Positions 51,028 to 60,134 of a stretch of DNA of 64,000 nucleotides are shown here, piece by piece. The stretch lies in assembly GCF_049943335.1 (NCBI RefSeq), contig NZ_JBNFVY010000004.1, positions 265,824 through 329,823 of the forward strand, given 5' to 3'. The position numbers were made by a program, and so were the translations under genes. This DNA is from JBNFVY01 sp049943335 (GTDB lineage: Bacteria; Pseudomonadota; Alphaproteobacteria; Rhodobacterales; Rhodobacteraceae). The notes under the pieces were generated by a model. It was not told the DNA's origin and searched no databases. It was given only the letters and a program-made list of their open reading frames with translations. The stretch's first letter is position 1, and every line of letters starts with the position of its first letter.

Positions 51028-52692
51028 CTAGCTGTGCTCTTCGGCGGCAGTGGCCGCCAGTGCACTGTTGAAAAACCTAAGTGCGTCAACGGCATAGACA
51101 GATCCGCGCAGTTCCGGCGGTTTGCCTTCGGTCAGTTTGACGACGGGAATAAAGCTCCAGCCTTCTTTTTCGAACCGCGGAAGAACCCGTTCCAGGGTGG
51201 CATTCTCTTCGACATAGATGCCCTGCGCGATCAGCTCTTGGCACGCGTCTTGGGATGCGCTGGCCTTGTCGTCCAGACGCCGCATACATTGATGCACGCG
51301 GCATAGCCCCAAAAGATAGGCCTGCGGGCCGCGCGCCAGCTCGACACCGCGCTTTTCAAGCTGCGTGAGAAAGAACGACCGATCCACAAGACGCGACGAC
51401 AGGGCCGTCGAAATCGAAACGCTGACCATCACGGCCAAGCCAGTCTGCCAGTCGCCGGTCAGTTCAAACACGATCAGCGTGGTCGAAATCGGCGCGCCCA
51501 GCACGGCAGCGGCGACCGCGCCCATCCCCGCCAAGGCGTAAAGCGTTTCCGCGCCCGACACATCGGGGAACACGGCCGTTGCGATCAATCCGAACGACAG
51601 CCCGGTCAAAGCGCCCACCATCAGCGACGGTGAAAACACGCCCCCGCCCATGCGCCCACCAAGGGTCACGGCGACCGCCACAACCTTGAGAACGGTGAAA
51701 ACGACCGCCTCGTGCAGCACCAGATCGCCCGTCAGCGCCGCCGACGTCGTTTCGTATCCCACGCCGATGATATGGGGGAAAGCGATGGCCAACAGCCCCA
51801 GCAACAGCCCTGCCACAGCCGGGCGCAGTACCGGCGGCAAGCGCAACCGATGCTGCACGCGCGTGCCCACCCGGTCGGCCAGGAAAATACTTTTCATGAG
51901 CGCCACGGCAACCAGACCGCACAGCGCGCCAAGCAGCAAATAGGCGGGCAATTCGACGTAAAACCCCAGCTCGGACCCGCTGGGGGTGGTGAATTCGGTC
52001 ACGTCTCCGAAGGTCAGACGTGAAATGACCGTGCCAGCCGCACTGGCGATCACGATGGGCGCGAATGCATGGACAGCGAAGTGCCGCAGAATGACTTCCA
52101 GCGCAAAGAGCGCCCCCGCGATCGGCGCATTGAACGACGCAGACACCGCCGCCGCCACTGCGCAGCCCAACAGGTCGCGCCCGGTCACGCCGTCGGCATG
52201 GATGCGGTTCGACACCCAGCTCGAGATCACCGCCGCCAAATGCACGACCGGCCCCTCGCGGCCCGATGACCCGCCCGATCCCAGCGTGATCAGCGAGGCC
52301 GCGGCGCTGGCCAACCCCGCGCGCCCTTCCACGCGCCCTTCGTAAAGGGCCGCGCCTTCAATGACATCCGCAACCGTGCGCACCCGCCCATCTGGCGTGA
52401 ACCAGTTCAGGATCACCCCCACGACCAGCCCACCCATGACCGGGATCGCCATGACCCAGTACCAGGGCAATGCATCGGCAAAGCTGTGCAGACTGCGAAC
52501 ATCGTCGGTGCCATAGACCAGACTCTGCAATTCGTTCACGCCAAGACGAAAGGCCACCGCGGCCAACCCGCTGCAAATCCCGATCCCAAGCGCGATCAGC
52601 CAGAACTGCAACTGGCTGGGCCCCTTCTGCCGGACCACCCGCAGGGCATGCGCCAATTCCGCCTTGGCATCGTTCCAGATCTGTCTCAGCAC
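51028..52692 (-). CDS. CLC-family chloride channel/transporter with C-terminal CBS-like region
   Basis: A 554-residue CLC membrane protein. The gating motif GREGP is at 144-148 (in GSGGSSGREGPVVH), with gating Glu146. FNAPIAGALFALEVILRHF (188-206) has Glu199-Val200, where proton-coupled exchangers such as E. coli ClcA carry Glu-Glu. The third motif reads GGGVFSP. The canonical N-terminal GSGIP is not seen. The last ~100 residues (SQDACQELIAQGIYVEENATLERVLPRFEKEGW) look like a CBS-type domain. It conducts or exchanges chloride across the inner membrane. It is divergent from the FAD oxidase gene by about 120 bp. Confidence 0.92.
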   Translation of the reverse strand: MLRQIWNDAKAELAHALRVVRQKGPSQLQFWLIALGIGICSGLAAVAFRLGVNELQSLVYGTDDVRSLHSFADALPWYWVMAIPVMGGLVVGVILNWFTPDGRVRTVADVIEGAALYEGRVEGRAGLASAAASLITLGSGGSSGREGPVVHLAAVISSWVSNRIHADGVTGRDLLGCAVAAAVSASFNAPIAGALFALEVILRHFAVHAFAPIVIASAAGTVISRLTFGDVTEFTTPSGSELGFYVELPAYLLLGALCGLVAVALMKSIFLADRVGTRVQHRLRLPPVLRPAVAGLLLGLLAIAFPHIIGVGYETTSAALTGDLVLHEAVVFTVLKVVAVAVTLGGRMGGGVFSPSLMVGALTGLSFGLIATAVFPDVSGAETLYALAGMGAVAAAVLGAPISTTLIVFELTGDWQTGLAVMVSVSISTALSSRLVDRSFFLTQLEKRGVELARGPQAYLLGLCRVHQCMRRLDDKASASQDACQELIAQGIYVEENATLERVLPRFEKEGWSFIPVVKLTEGKPPELRGSVYAVDALRFFNSALAATAAEEHS

Positions 52693-52810
52693 ACGTACCG
52701 ATCCTTTTTACCTTTTCGGCAATTTTCGCGCAGCAAGCGGTCCGCGCACTTTCCCACCCCCGACCTAACCGATAGAGTTACGAGCGGAGCACCAAACCGA
52801 GAGGGGCCTG

Positions 52811-54184
52811 ATGGGCATCGACACCGCACTGAGCGAGATTTCTTCCTTACTAGGCAATCGTTTGAGCCGTGCAAAGGTCGATTTGGCCCATCACGGTCAA
52901 TCCGAAGCCTGGTTTCCCCCATCCCCGCCCGACGCTGTGGCCTACCCGGAAAGCACCGAAGAAGTATCGCAGCTGGTTCGAATTTGCCACGCGCACGGCG
53001 TCCCGGTGATTGGATGGGGCGCAGGCACGTCGCTGGAAGGTCATGCGCTGGCGGTGCGGGGCGGAGTTGTTGTCGACTTCTCACACATGAATAATATCGT
53101 TGCCATCAACGATGCGGATCTGGACGCGGTTGTCCAGCCTGGCATTACCCGCGAAGAGCTAAACCACGAACTGCGCACGACGGGGCTGTTTTTCCCGATC
53201 GACCCGGGGGCGAATGCGTCTTTGGGGGGCATGACGTCGACGCGCGCATCGGGAACCACCGCAGTGCGCTACGGCACCATGCGCGACAACGTTCTGGGGC
53301 TAGAGGTCGTTCTGGCCGATGGGCGTGTGATCCACACAGGCACACGGGCGCGCAAATCCTCGGCTGGCTACGATCTGACCGGGCTTTTTGTCGGTGCCGA
53401 AGGCACGCTGGGTCTGATCACGCAAATCACCCTGCGCCTGGTCGCCCAGCCCGAGACGATCCTGTCCGGCATCTGCCGCTTTTCCAAATTCAACGATGCC
53501 GTGGATGCGGTGATTGCCACGATTCAGATGGGCATCCCGATGGCGCGGATCGAATTTGTCGATGCGACCATGGCCAAGGCGTTCAATGATTATGCCGGGG
53601 CGAGCTTTCCCGAAGACCCGCACCTGATGGTGGAATTCCACGGCTCGGACGCGGGGGTCAAAGACGACAGCGCCCGCTTTGCCGAAATCATCGCCGATTT
53701 CAACGGCGACGGGTTCGAAGTGGCCCAGAAACCCGAAGATCGCACCGCGCTCTGGGCGATGCGGCACAACGGCTATTATGCGGCACTGGCGTTGAGACCC
53801 GGCGCCAAGGCGCTGACGACGGACGTGTGCGTCCCGATCTCGCGTTTGGCCGAAGCGGTGGAAGAAACCCGCGCGGAAATCGATGAGAGCTTTCTTGAAG
53901 GGCCGATTCTGGGCCATGTCGGCGATGGCAACTTTCACGCCTGTCTGCTGTTCGAACCTGACCGCCCCGAAGAAATGGCCGAGGTCAAACGCCTGTCCAG
54001 GAACATGGCCCAGCGGGCGCTGCGCCTGGGCGGCACGATCACTGGTGAACACGGGATCGGCATGGGCAAAACCGACTTGATGGAGGCTGAACACGGTGCG
54101 GCCTGGGATGTGATGGGGGACCTCAAGCGCGCGCTCGATCCTGACGGAATCATGAACCCCGGAAAACTGGTGCGCGGCAATTAG
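52811..54184 (+). CDS. FAD-linked oxidase (D-lactate dehydrogenase (cytochrome) / GlcD-like)
   Basis: A 457-residue flavoprotein of the VAO/PCMH family. The FAD-binding part has VIGWGAGTSLEGHALAV (about 60-76) and FPIDPGANASLGGMTSTRASGTTAVRYG (about 120-147). The C-terminal domain has PILGHVGDGNFHACLLF and the metal-site His in GTITGEHGIGMGKTDLMEAEHG. This fits FAD-linked D-lactate dehydrogenases (cytochrome type) and glycolate oxidase GlcD. There is no GlcE/GlcF partner nearby, which favours a D-lactate or other 2-hydroxyacid dehydrogenase. Substrate not certain. Confidence 0.9.
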   Translation: MGIDTALSEISSLLGNRLSRAKVDLAHHGQSEAWFPPSPPDAVAYPESTEEVSQLVRICHAHGVPVIGWGAGTSLEGHALAVRGGVVVDFSHMNNIVAINDADLDAVVQPGITREELNHELRTTGLFFPIDPGANASLGGMTSTRASGTTAVRYGTMRDNVLGLEVVLADGRVIHTGTRARKSSAGYDLTGLFVGAEGTLGLITQITLRLVAQPETILSGICRFSKFNDAVDAVIATIQMGIPMARIEFVDATMAKAFNDYAGASFPEDPHLMVEFHGSDAGVKDDSARFAEIIADFNGDGFEVAQKPEDRTALWAMRHNGYYAALALRPGAKALTTDVCVPISRLAEAVEETRAEIDESFLEGPILGHVGDGNFHACLLFEPDRPEEMAEVKRLSRNMAQRALRLGGTITGEHGIGMGKTDLMEAEHGAAWDVMGDLKRALDPDGIMNPGKLVRGN

Positions 54185-54228
54185 GGCTGGCCTGCGGACA
54201 GGCGTCTGCCATCGCGTGCGCGCCCTGG

Positions 54229-54252
54229 ATACTGGCCTGAATACTGGCCTGA
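54229..54252. repeat. Tandem 12-bp direct repeat in the intergenic region
   Basis: ATACTGGCCTGA appears twice in tandem (54229-54240, 54241-54252), followed by a decayed copy AAAACTGA. It lies between the convergent oxidase and recN genes. Likely a local slippage product. Confidence 0.75.
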
Positions 54253-54340
54253 AAACTGATGTCACCGAACGGGCTGAACTGCATTTCGCCTGCAATCAAG
54301 GCGGTCATCTGTCAACCGATCCGCGGGGAACACACTCAGG

Positions 54341-55999
54341 CTAACCCGCCAACAGCGCCTCGGCCGCCGCGCGCGCCGGATCGGTGATCGTGTCACCGGA
54401 CAGCATGCGCGCAATCTCATCCACGCGGGCCGGGGCATCCAGCGCGGTGATGCGGCTGAGCGTCTTGCCATCTTGCACGGTCTTGGCAACTTGCCAGTGA
54501 TGCGCGCCGCGCGCAGCGACCTGCGGCGAATGGGTGACGACAAGCACCTGCGACTCGCGCGCCAGCGCGGCCAGCCGGCGCCCGACTGCATCCGCTGTCG
54601 CGCCGCCAACGCCCCGGTCAATCTCGTCGAAAATCATCGTGGCGCTGCTTTGATCGCTGCGCAGACAGACCTTGAGCGCCAGCAAAAAGCGTGACAGCTC
54701 GCCGCCCGATGCAATTTTGGCCAAAGGCCCCGCTGGCGCCCCCGGATTGGTGGCCACCGTGAACGACACGTCGTCCGTGCCATCCGGACCGGCGTTTGCT
54801 TTGGTGATCTGTGTGGAAAATGCCGCCCGCTCCATTTTAAGCGGGGCAAGTTCATCTGCCATGGCCGCATCCAACCTGGCGGCGGCGGTCTTGCGCTTGT
54901 CGCTCAGATTTGCGGCTGCGTCCTCATAGCGCGCCTTGGCCTTGGACAGCGCAGATCGCAGCGCGTCAATGTTGTCCTGCCCCGCATCCAGCGCGGCCAA
55001 CCTGTCGCGCAATTGCTGCGCGAACCCGGCAAGATCGTCGGGCTGCACCGCGTGCTTTCGTGCCAGACCGCGGATGGCGAACAACCGTTCTTCGGTGCGT
55101 TCCAATTCCAGCGGGTCGAATTCAAGCGCCTCCAGGCTGTCTTCGATCGCCGCCTGCGCTTCGGCCAATTCGTTCAAGGCCCGCGCCAACGCCGCCAATC
55201 CCGGGTCCAGTGACACCGTGTCGGCTTTGCCCGCAGCCCCGTCCAACCAGCGGATGGCATCGGCCGTCAGCCCTTCGGCCCCTTCGTTCGAAATCGCCTG
55301 ATAGGCCCGCGCGACATCTTCGCGGATCTTTGCGGCGCCCTGCATCAGACGGCGGTGCGCGTCCAACGTGGCCTCTTCGCCGGGCTCCGGCGACAGCGCG
55401 TCCAGCTCTTCTACCGCGTGGCGCAAGAAATCCTCTTCCGCACGAATTTCGGCCAACGCTGCTTCTGCCGCGTCCAGTTCTGACTGCACCTTGGCCACCT
55501 GCCGCCACGCGGTGCGTACCTTGGCCAAATCGTCACCAAGACGGCCAAAAACGTCCAGCAGGGCGCGGTGCCCGCGCGGGTTCAACAAACCACGGTCGTC
55601 GTGCTGCCCGTGCAATTCGACCAGCGTGTCAGACAGGCGGCGAAGCACGTCACCTGACACGCGCCGGTCATTGATATACGATGTTTTGCGCCCGTCGCGC
55701 GCATTGACCCGGCGCAGGATCAGATCCTCGTCGGGGTCAACCGCCAAACCGGCATCGGCCAGAACCGTCCATCCAGGGTGATCGGGCGGCAAGACGAAAA
55801 CGGCCGTCACCTCGCCCTGCTCTGCCCCTTCGCGCACCAGATCGGCGCGCCCGCGCCAGCCAAGCGCGAATCCCAGCGAATCCAACAGGATCGATTTGCC
55901 CGCACCTGTTTCCCCGGTCAGAACATTCAGCCCAGGTTGAAAGTCCAACCCGAGATGGTCGATAATCAACATGTCCCGGATGTCGAGACGGGTCAGCAT
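54341..55999 (-). CDS. recN: DNA repair protein RecN
   Basis: A 552-residue SMC-like ATPase. Walker A is TGETGAGKSILLDSLGFALG (about 30-40), and the middle is coiled-coil. The signature FLLALKV-preceded SGGELSRF lies near residue 425, followed by Walker B MIFDEIDRGVGGATADAVGRRL. The last part has VLVVTHSPQVAARG. RecN acts in double-strand-break repair with RecA. It ends the reversed murB-ftsZ-lpxC-bamD-recN cluster, starting 7 bp after bamD. Confidence 0.97.
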   Translation of the reverse strand: MLTRLDIRDMLIIDHLGLDFQPGLNVLTGETGAGKSILLDSLGFALGWRGRADLVREGAEQGEVTAVFVLPPDHPGWTVLADAGLAVDPDEDLILRRVNARDGRKTSYINDRRVSGDVLRRLSDTLVELHGQHDDRGLLNPRGHRALLDVFGRLGDDLAKVRTAWRQVAKVQSELDAAEAALAEIRAEEDFLRHAVEELDALSPEPGEEATLDAHRRLMQGAAKIREDVARAYQAISNEGAEGLTADAIRWLDGAAGKADTVSLDPGLAALARALNELAEAQAAIEDSLEALEFDPLELERTEERLFAIRGLARKHAVQPDDLAGFAQQLRDRLAALDAGQDNIDALRSALSKAKARYEDAAANLSDKRKTAAARLDAAMADELAPLKMERAAFSTQITKANAGPDGTDDVSFTVATNPGAPAGPLAKIASGGELSRFLLALKVCLRSDQSSATMIFDEIDRGVGGATADAVGRRLAALARESQVLVVTHSPQVAARGAHHWQVAKTVQDGKTLSRITALDAPARVDEIARMLSGDTITDPARAAAEALLAG

Positions 56000-56006
56000 C
56001 GGCGCC

Positions 56007-56855
56007 TCAGAGCCATTTGCCCTGAATGACCTGCCGGTAAATCGCGGTCAGCCAGTTGTCACCTGCGGACCGGGCCTCAAGCCCCTGCCCCGTGAGCAAG
56101 GCATAAGCGTCCTCGTACCAGTCGGTCGACTGGTAGTTGTAGCCCAGAATGGCGCCGGCGGTCTGCGCTTCGTCTGTCAGGCCAAGCGCTGTGTACGCCT
56201 CGACCAGCCGCAACAACGCTTCGGGCGTGTGCGTCGTGGTCTGGAAATCCTCAACCACCACCCGGAAGCGGTTGATCGCTGCGGTATAATGCTTGCGCTT
56301 GAGGTAATAGCGCCCGATTTCCATTTCCTTGGCCGCAAGGTGGTTGAATGCCAGATCGAACTTGAGCACCGAAGACCGGGCGTATTCGGTGTCGGGATAA
56401 GTTTCGATGACTTTTCGCAGCGCTTGCAACGCCTGATAGGTAATGCCCTGATCGCGACCGACAAAATCGATCTGATCATAATAGCTCAGCGCCATCAGGT
56501 ACTGCGCATAAGCCGCGTCTTCTTCACCGGGATAGAAATCCAGATACCGCTGCGCCGCTGCGCGCGCATCTTCGTAGTTGCGATCCAGGTGCGCCGCATA
56601 GGCCTGCATGATCAAGGCGCGCTTGGCCCATTGGGTGTAGGGGTACAGGCGTTCGACTTCCGAAAAATAGCGCAACGCGTCTTCGGGGTTGTCCTGCGCC
56701 AGTTCGTATTCGCCGCGTGTGTAAATTTCTTCGGCGGAAAATGTGTCCAGCGAAGCAGGCTCATCGCCGCCCGCGCAACCAGCCAGAAATCCGGCCACGA
56801 CACACGTGACCACGATCTTGCGATATCCTGTCAGACGGGATCCCACAATCACCAC
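56007..56855 (-). CDS. bamD: Outer membrane protein assembly factor BamD
   Basis: A 282-residue lipoprotein. The signal ends at lipobox FLAGC (about 23-27). The rest has about five tetratricopeptide-like helix pairs (LYPYTQWAKRALIMQAYAAHLDRN; YLDFYPGEEDAAYAQYLMALSYYDQ; YPDTEYARSSVLKFDLAFNHLAAKEMEIGRYY). It is a BAM complex subunit recruiting outer-membrane beta-barrel proteins, with BamA elsewhere. The start is GTG at 56855. It lies between lpxC and recN, as in other Rhodobacterales. Confidence 0.95.
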   Translation of the reverse strand: MVIVGSRLTGYRKIVVTCVVAGFLAGCAGGDEPASLDTFSAEEIYTRGEYELAQDNPEDALRYFSEVERLYPYTQWAKRALIMQAYAAHLDRNYEDARAAAQRYLDFYPGEEDAAYAQYLMALSYYDQIDFVGRDQGITYQALQALRKVIETYPDTEYARSSVLKFDLAFNHLAAKEMEIGRYYLKRKHYTAAINRFRVVVEDFQTTTHTPEALLRLVEAYTALGLTDEAQTAGAILGYNYQSTDWYEDAYALLTGQGLEARSAGDNWLTAIYRQVIQGKWL

Positions 56856-56987
56856 CTCGCTCCGCTACAAGGGGTCAACCCCCCTCTCGTCCCGGTTCTC
56901 TAGCACAGAAAAATCCGGTGCAAAATGCTGATCGCAATTTCACTGAAATATCAGGCAGACTGATGCGACAGCCACCCCATGATTGGT

Positions 56988-57908
56988 TCAGGCATAAACC
57001 GGAATATCACGCGCGCGCACCCCAACGCCGGGCAACCGGCGCGCCGTCGACGCATCGCATTGAACAAAGCGCCACGCACCATCAGTTGCAAAGAGCTTGC
57101 GCAACAGCTTGTTGGTCATTGCGTGCCCGGCGCGAATGCCTGTGTAGCGCCCCAGGATCGGGGCGCCGGCCAGCGCAAGATCCCCCAAGGCATCCAGCAT
57201 TTTATGACGCACCGCTTCATCCGCAGTCCTGAAACCGCCGGGTGAAACCACAGTATCGCCGTCGATCACAACCGCGTTTTCCAGGGTGCCCCCCAAGGCC
57301 AAGCCATTGTCGCGCATCGCATCGACGTCAGACTGACGGCAGAACGTCCGGCAGTGCGACAACTCGCGCACAAAGCTGCCGTTGGCCATGTTCAGGCTCA
57401 TCGACTGGCGGCCGATCGCGGCATCCGCGAAATCGATGTCGAAATCGATCCGCATTTCATTGGACGGTGAAAGCCGCGCAACCACATCGCCGTCGCGGAC
57501 CTCGACCGTCTCAAGGATTTCCAGCACAACCGTCGGCCCGTCTTGATCGACCAGACCGACCGACAGGATACCGTCTACGAACGGTGCGGACGAGCCATCC
57601 ATGATCGGCGCTTCCGGCCCATCTATGTCAATCAGTGCGTTGGTGACGCCGCACCCTGCCAGGGCCGCCATGATGTGTTCGACCGTGGACACTTCGGCCC
57701 CCGCGTCGTTTCGCAGCAAAGTGCACAGCTTGGAGGGTACGACGGCATTCCAGCGTGCCGGAACCAGAGCGTTGCCCACTTCGATATCCGTGCGACGAAA
57801 CGTGATCCCGCGCCCAGACGGCGCCGGGCGCACAACCATTGTGACTGGTTTGCCCGAATGCAAACCAATCCCATCGAAGCGGACAGATGTTTTCAGCGTT
57901 GTCTGCAC
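56988..57908 (-). CDS. lpxC: UDP-3-O-acyl-N-acetylglucosamine deacetylase
   Basis: A 306-residue Zn-dependent deacetylase. The conserved TVEHIMAALAG (first His ligand), MDGSSAPFVDGI and the HKMLDALGDLALAG (HxxxD ligands near residue 231) are present. It removes the N-acetyl group from UDP-3-O-acyl-GlcNAc, the committed step of lipid A synthesis. The start is GTG at 57908, with GAGGT a few bases upstream; no ATG fits. It lies downstream of ftsZ and its terminator. Confidence 0.97.
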   Translation of the reverse strand: MQTTLKTSVRFDGIGLHSGKPVTMVVRPAPSGRGITFRRTDIEVGNALVPARWNAVVPSKLCTLLRNDAGAEVSTVEHIMAALAGCGVTNALIDIDGPEAPIMDGSSAPFVDGILSVGLVDQDGPTVVLEILETVEVRDGDVVARLSPSNEMRIDFDIDFADAAIGRQSMSLNMANGSFVRELSHCRTFCRQSDVDAMRDNGLALGGTLENAVVIDGDTVVSPGGFRTADEAVRHKMLDALGDLALAGAPILGRYTGIRAGHAMTNKLLRKLFATDGAWRFVQCDASTARRLPGVGVRARDIPVYA

Positions 57909-58091
57909 GTGACCTCACATGATTTTCGCGCGAATACGACACCTGTCGGCGGGTGCCTCGCGTGTTAAGAATGAAGTAACGCTGCACCCGCAGCATCTCA
58001 ACTCAATCTTTGTAACCGGTTGAAATGTTTCACCCGCCGGTTGGCGGTTATCCGCAACACGCCGGCGCGCAGGCTTCTAACGCATTGGAAC

Positions 58092-58122
58092 AAAAGGAAA
58101 AGGCCGGGGTGCACCCGGCCTT
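58092..58122 (-). terminator. Intrinsic terminator of ftsZ
   Basis: AAGGCCGGG and CCCGGCCTT pair (58100-58108 with 58114-58122) around GTGCA. On the minus strand the stem is followed by TTCCTTTTG. It is 26 bp after the ftsZ stop, so lpxC needs its own promoter. Confidence 0.75.
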
Positions 58123-58147
58123 GTCCATACGACTTTGTGACGAAATG

Positions 58148-59731
58148 TCAGTTGGCCTGACGGCGCAGGAAGGCAGGAATTTCGATCTTGTCCTGTTCCG
58201 GATCCGTCTCGTCATGGGCGGGCTGGGCCGCCGGACGGGCCTGAACCTGCGGCTGGTGACGCGGCGCGGGCGCTTCGCCAGCGCGCTTTTCTTCGCCGCC
58301 GGTCATGCGGCCGATCAACGAATTAATGCCAAAACGCGGCTTTTCCGCTTGCTGCTCGGCCGATGCTGCGGGCGCGGGGCGCTGCTGCGTTGCAACGCGC
58401 GGTTGATTTTGAACCGCCGCCTGCAAACGGGACAGGACTTGCTGGTCCGGCGCCCCTTCGGCAGGGCGCGGTGCGGCATAGTCAGCTGGCTGTTGCGCCG
58501 GTTGCTGCACTTCTTCGCTCACCTGACGCGGCCGATACAGCGGCGCCGGCATTTCATCTGCGGCCTCTTCAAACACATCCTCGGCCTGCTCTTGGCGGGC
58601 AGCGTGCGACGCGTCGAACTCTTCGAACAGGTTGGGCTCGCTCGACGCACTGGCAGCGACGCGGTCTTCGGGTTGCGCGACGTCCGGTTCGGCCTGCTGC
58701 GCCGGGGCCTCTTGCGCCGTTGCGCCCGTTGTGTAACGCGGCATCGGCACATCCTTGGGGCGTTCGGCCGCATCGATACCGGTGGCCACCACCGACACGC
58801 GCATTTCGCCTTCCATGTCGGTATCCAGGGTCGAGCCGACGATGATGTTGGCATCCGGATCGACTTCTTCGCGGATCCGGTTGGCCGCTTCGTCCAGTTC
58901 GAACAGGGTCAGATCGTAGCCGCCGGTGATGTTGATCAGCACGCCATTGGCGCCTTTCAGCGAAATCTCGTCGAGCAGCGGGTTCGCGATCGCCTTCTCG
59001 GCCGCCTGAACCGCACGATCTTCGCCTGCGGCCTCGCCCGTTCCCATCATCGCCTTGCCCATTTCGTCCATCACGGCGCGAACGTCAGCAAAGTCGAGGT
59101 TGATCAGACCGGGGCGAACCATCAGGTCGGTGACCCCTTTGACGCCCTGGTACAGCACGTCGTCCGCCATCGAAAAGGCTTCGGTAAAGGTGGTCTTTTC
59201 GTTGGCAAGACGGAACAGGTTCTGGTTTGGAATGATGATCAGCGTGTCGACCATTTTCTGCAGGGCTTCGACACCCTCTTCCGCCTGACGCATCCGCTTG
59301 GCGCCTTCGAACTGGAACGGCTTGGTGACAACACCGACGGTCAACACGCCAAGTTCACGCGCGGCCTGAGCAATGATCGGCGCGGCGCCTGTCCCGGTGC
59401 CGCCCCCCATACCTGCGGTGATAAAGCACATATGTGCGCCTGCCAAATGATCGACGATGTCTTCGATCGTTTCTTCGGCGGCGGCGGCGCCAACCGAGGG
59501 GCGCGCCCCCGCGCCCAGACCTTCTGTGACCTTCACACCCATCTGGATGCGGGCGGGCGCCTGGCTCTGTTGCAGGGCCTGCGCGTCGGTATTTGCGACG
59601 ACAAATTCGACCCCGGCGAGCTGTTTTTCGATCATGTTGTTGACCGCGTTGCCGCCAGCACCACCCACGCCGAACACCGTAATACGCGGTTTCAACTCGT
59701 CCCTTTCGGGCATGGTCAGATTCAAAGTCAT
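58148..59731 (-). CDS. ftsZ: Cell division protein FtsZ
   Basis: A 527-residue FtsZ. The tubulin-like GTPase domain has VGGAGGNAVNNMI and the signature GMGGGTGTGAAP (about 107-118). A long Ala/Pro/Gln/Glu-rich linker (from about residue 330) leads to the C-terminal peptide DKIEIPAFLRRQAN that binds FtsA and other partners. The linker makes it longer than E. coli FtsZ (383) and fits the alphaproteobacterial form. It forms the division Z-ring. The start MTLNLTMPERDE is preferred over a 13-residue longer reading. Confidence 0.98.
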   Translation of the reverse strand: MTLNLTMPERDELKPRITVFGVGGAGGNAVNNMIEKQLAGVEFVVANTDAQALQQSQAPARIQMGVKVTEGLGAGARPSVGAAAAEETIEDIVDHLAGAHMCFITAGMGGGTGTGAAPIIAQAARELGVLTVGVVTKPFQFEGAKRMRQAEEGVEALQKMVDTLIIIPNQNLFRLANEKTTFTEAFSMADDVLYQGVKGVTDLMVRPGLINLDFADVRAVMDEMGKAMMGTGEAAGEDRAVQAAEKAIANPLLDEISLKGANGVLINITGGYDLTLFELDEAANRIREEVDPDANIIVGSTLDTDMEGEMRVSVVATGIDAAERPKDVPMPRYTTGATAQEAPAQQAEPDVAQPEDRVAASASSEPNLFEEFDASHAARQEQAEDVFEEAADEMPAPLYRPRQVSEEVQQPAQQPADYAAPRPAEGAPDQQVLSRLQAAVQNQPRVATQQRPAPAASAEQQAEKPRFGINSLIGRMTGGEEKRAGEAPAPRHQPQVQARPAAQPAHDETDPEQDKIEIPAFLRRQAN

Positions 59732-60134
59732 GTTTCCAGTCCGCCTGATTGTTATCCAGGGGCCCGCCAAGGCCCAGATTCACCATTTCCTTGGAATACT
59801 AGGTGTTTTGCCCTTCGCCGTCACTCTAAAAACACAGTGCAGCCACAAAATGTTGTGGACAATTGACCTGGGACCAGCGGGATTTTGCGCAAATTCCAAC
59901 ATTTAGTGGGCTGAGCTCACGCAGCAACAGGCCACGCGCAACCACAAGCTGGCGTAGAGGTCAGAATTACGCCTCGCGCACAAGTTGCGCGCTTCGGCTT
60001 TCACTTTGTTGGGACACTGCTCGCGCCCACGGATCGCGGCTTGTTTGCCGTCGTTACGGGAATCATATCACAGCATATTCGCAACGCCAGTGATTCTTGT
60101 GGATAACTCGGCCCGCGCAGTCACGTGTTCACGC
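59732..60134. promoter_or_regulatory. ftsA-ftsZ intergenic region (ftsZ promoter region)
   Basis: A 403-bp gap between ftsA and ftsZ. It is longer than other gaps in this cluster and must contain a dedicated ftsZ promoter. It has a perfect DnaA-box-like TGTGGATAA at 60098-60106 and GANTC sites at 60060-60064 and 60092-60096. A near-match TGTGGACAA lies at 59854-59862. Promoter boxes are not assigned. Confidence 0.55.
60098..60106 (-). promoter_or_regulatory. DnaA-box-like site upstream of ftsZ
   Basis: The minus strand reads TTATCCACA, a perfect match to the bacterial DnaA-box consensus TTWTNCACA. It is about 370 bp upstream of ftsZ and two bases from a GANTC site (60092-60096). Confidence 0.5.

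Noticed and set aside
58025..59866. A 613-codon open frame on the plus strand over ftsZ
   Set aside because: Antisense to ftsZ, with Arg/Leu/Gly-rich translation and no ribosome site; a result of high GC content in the third codon position.
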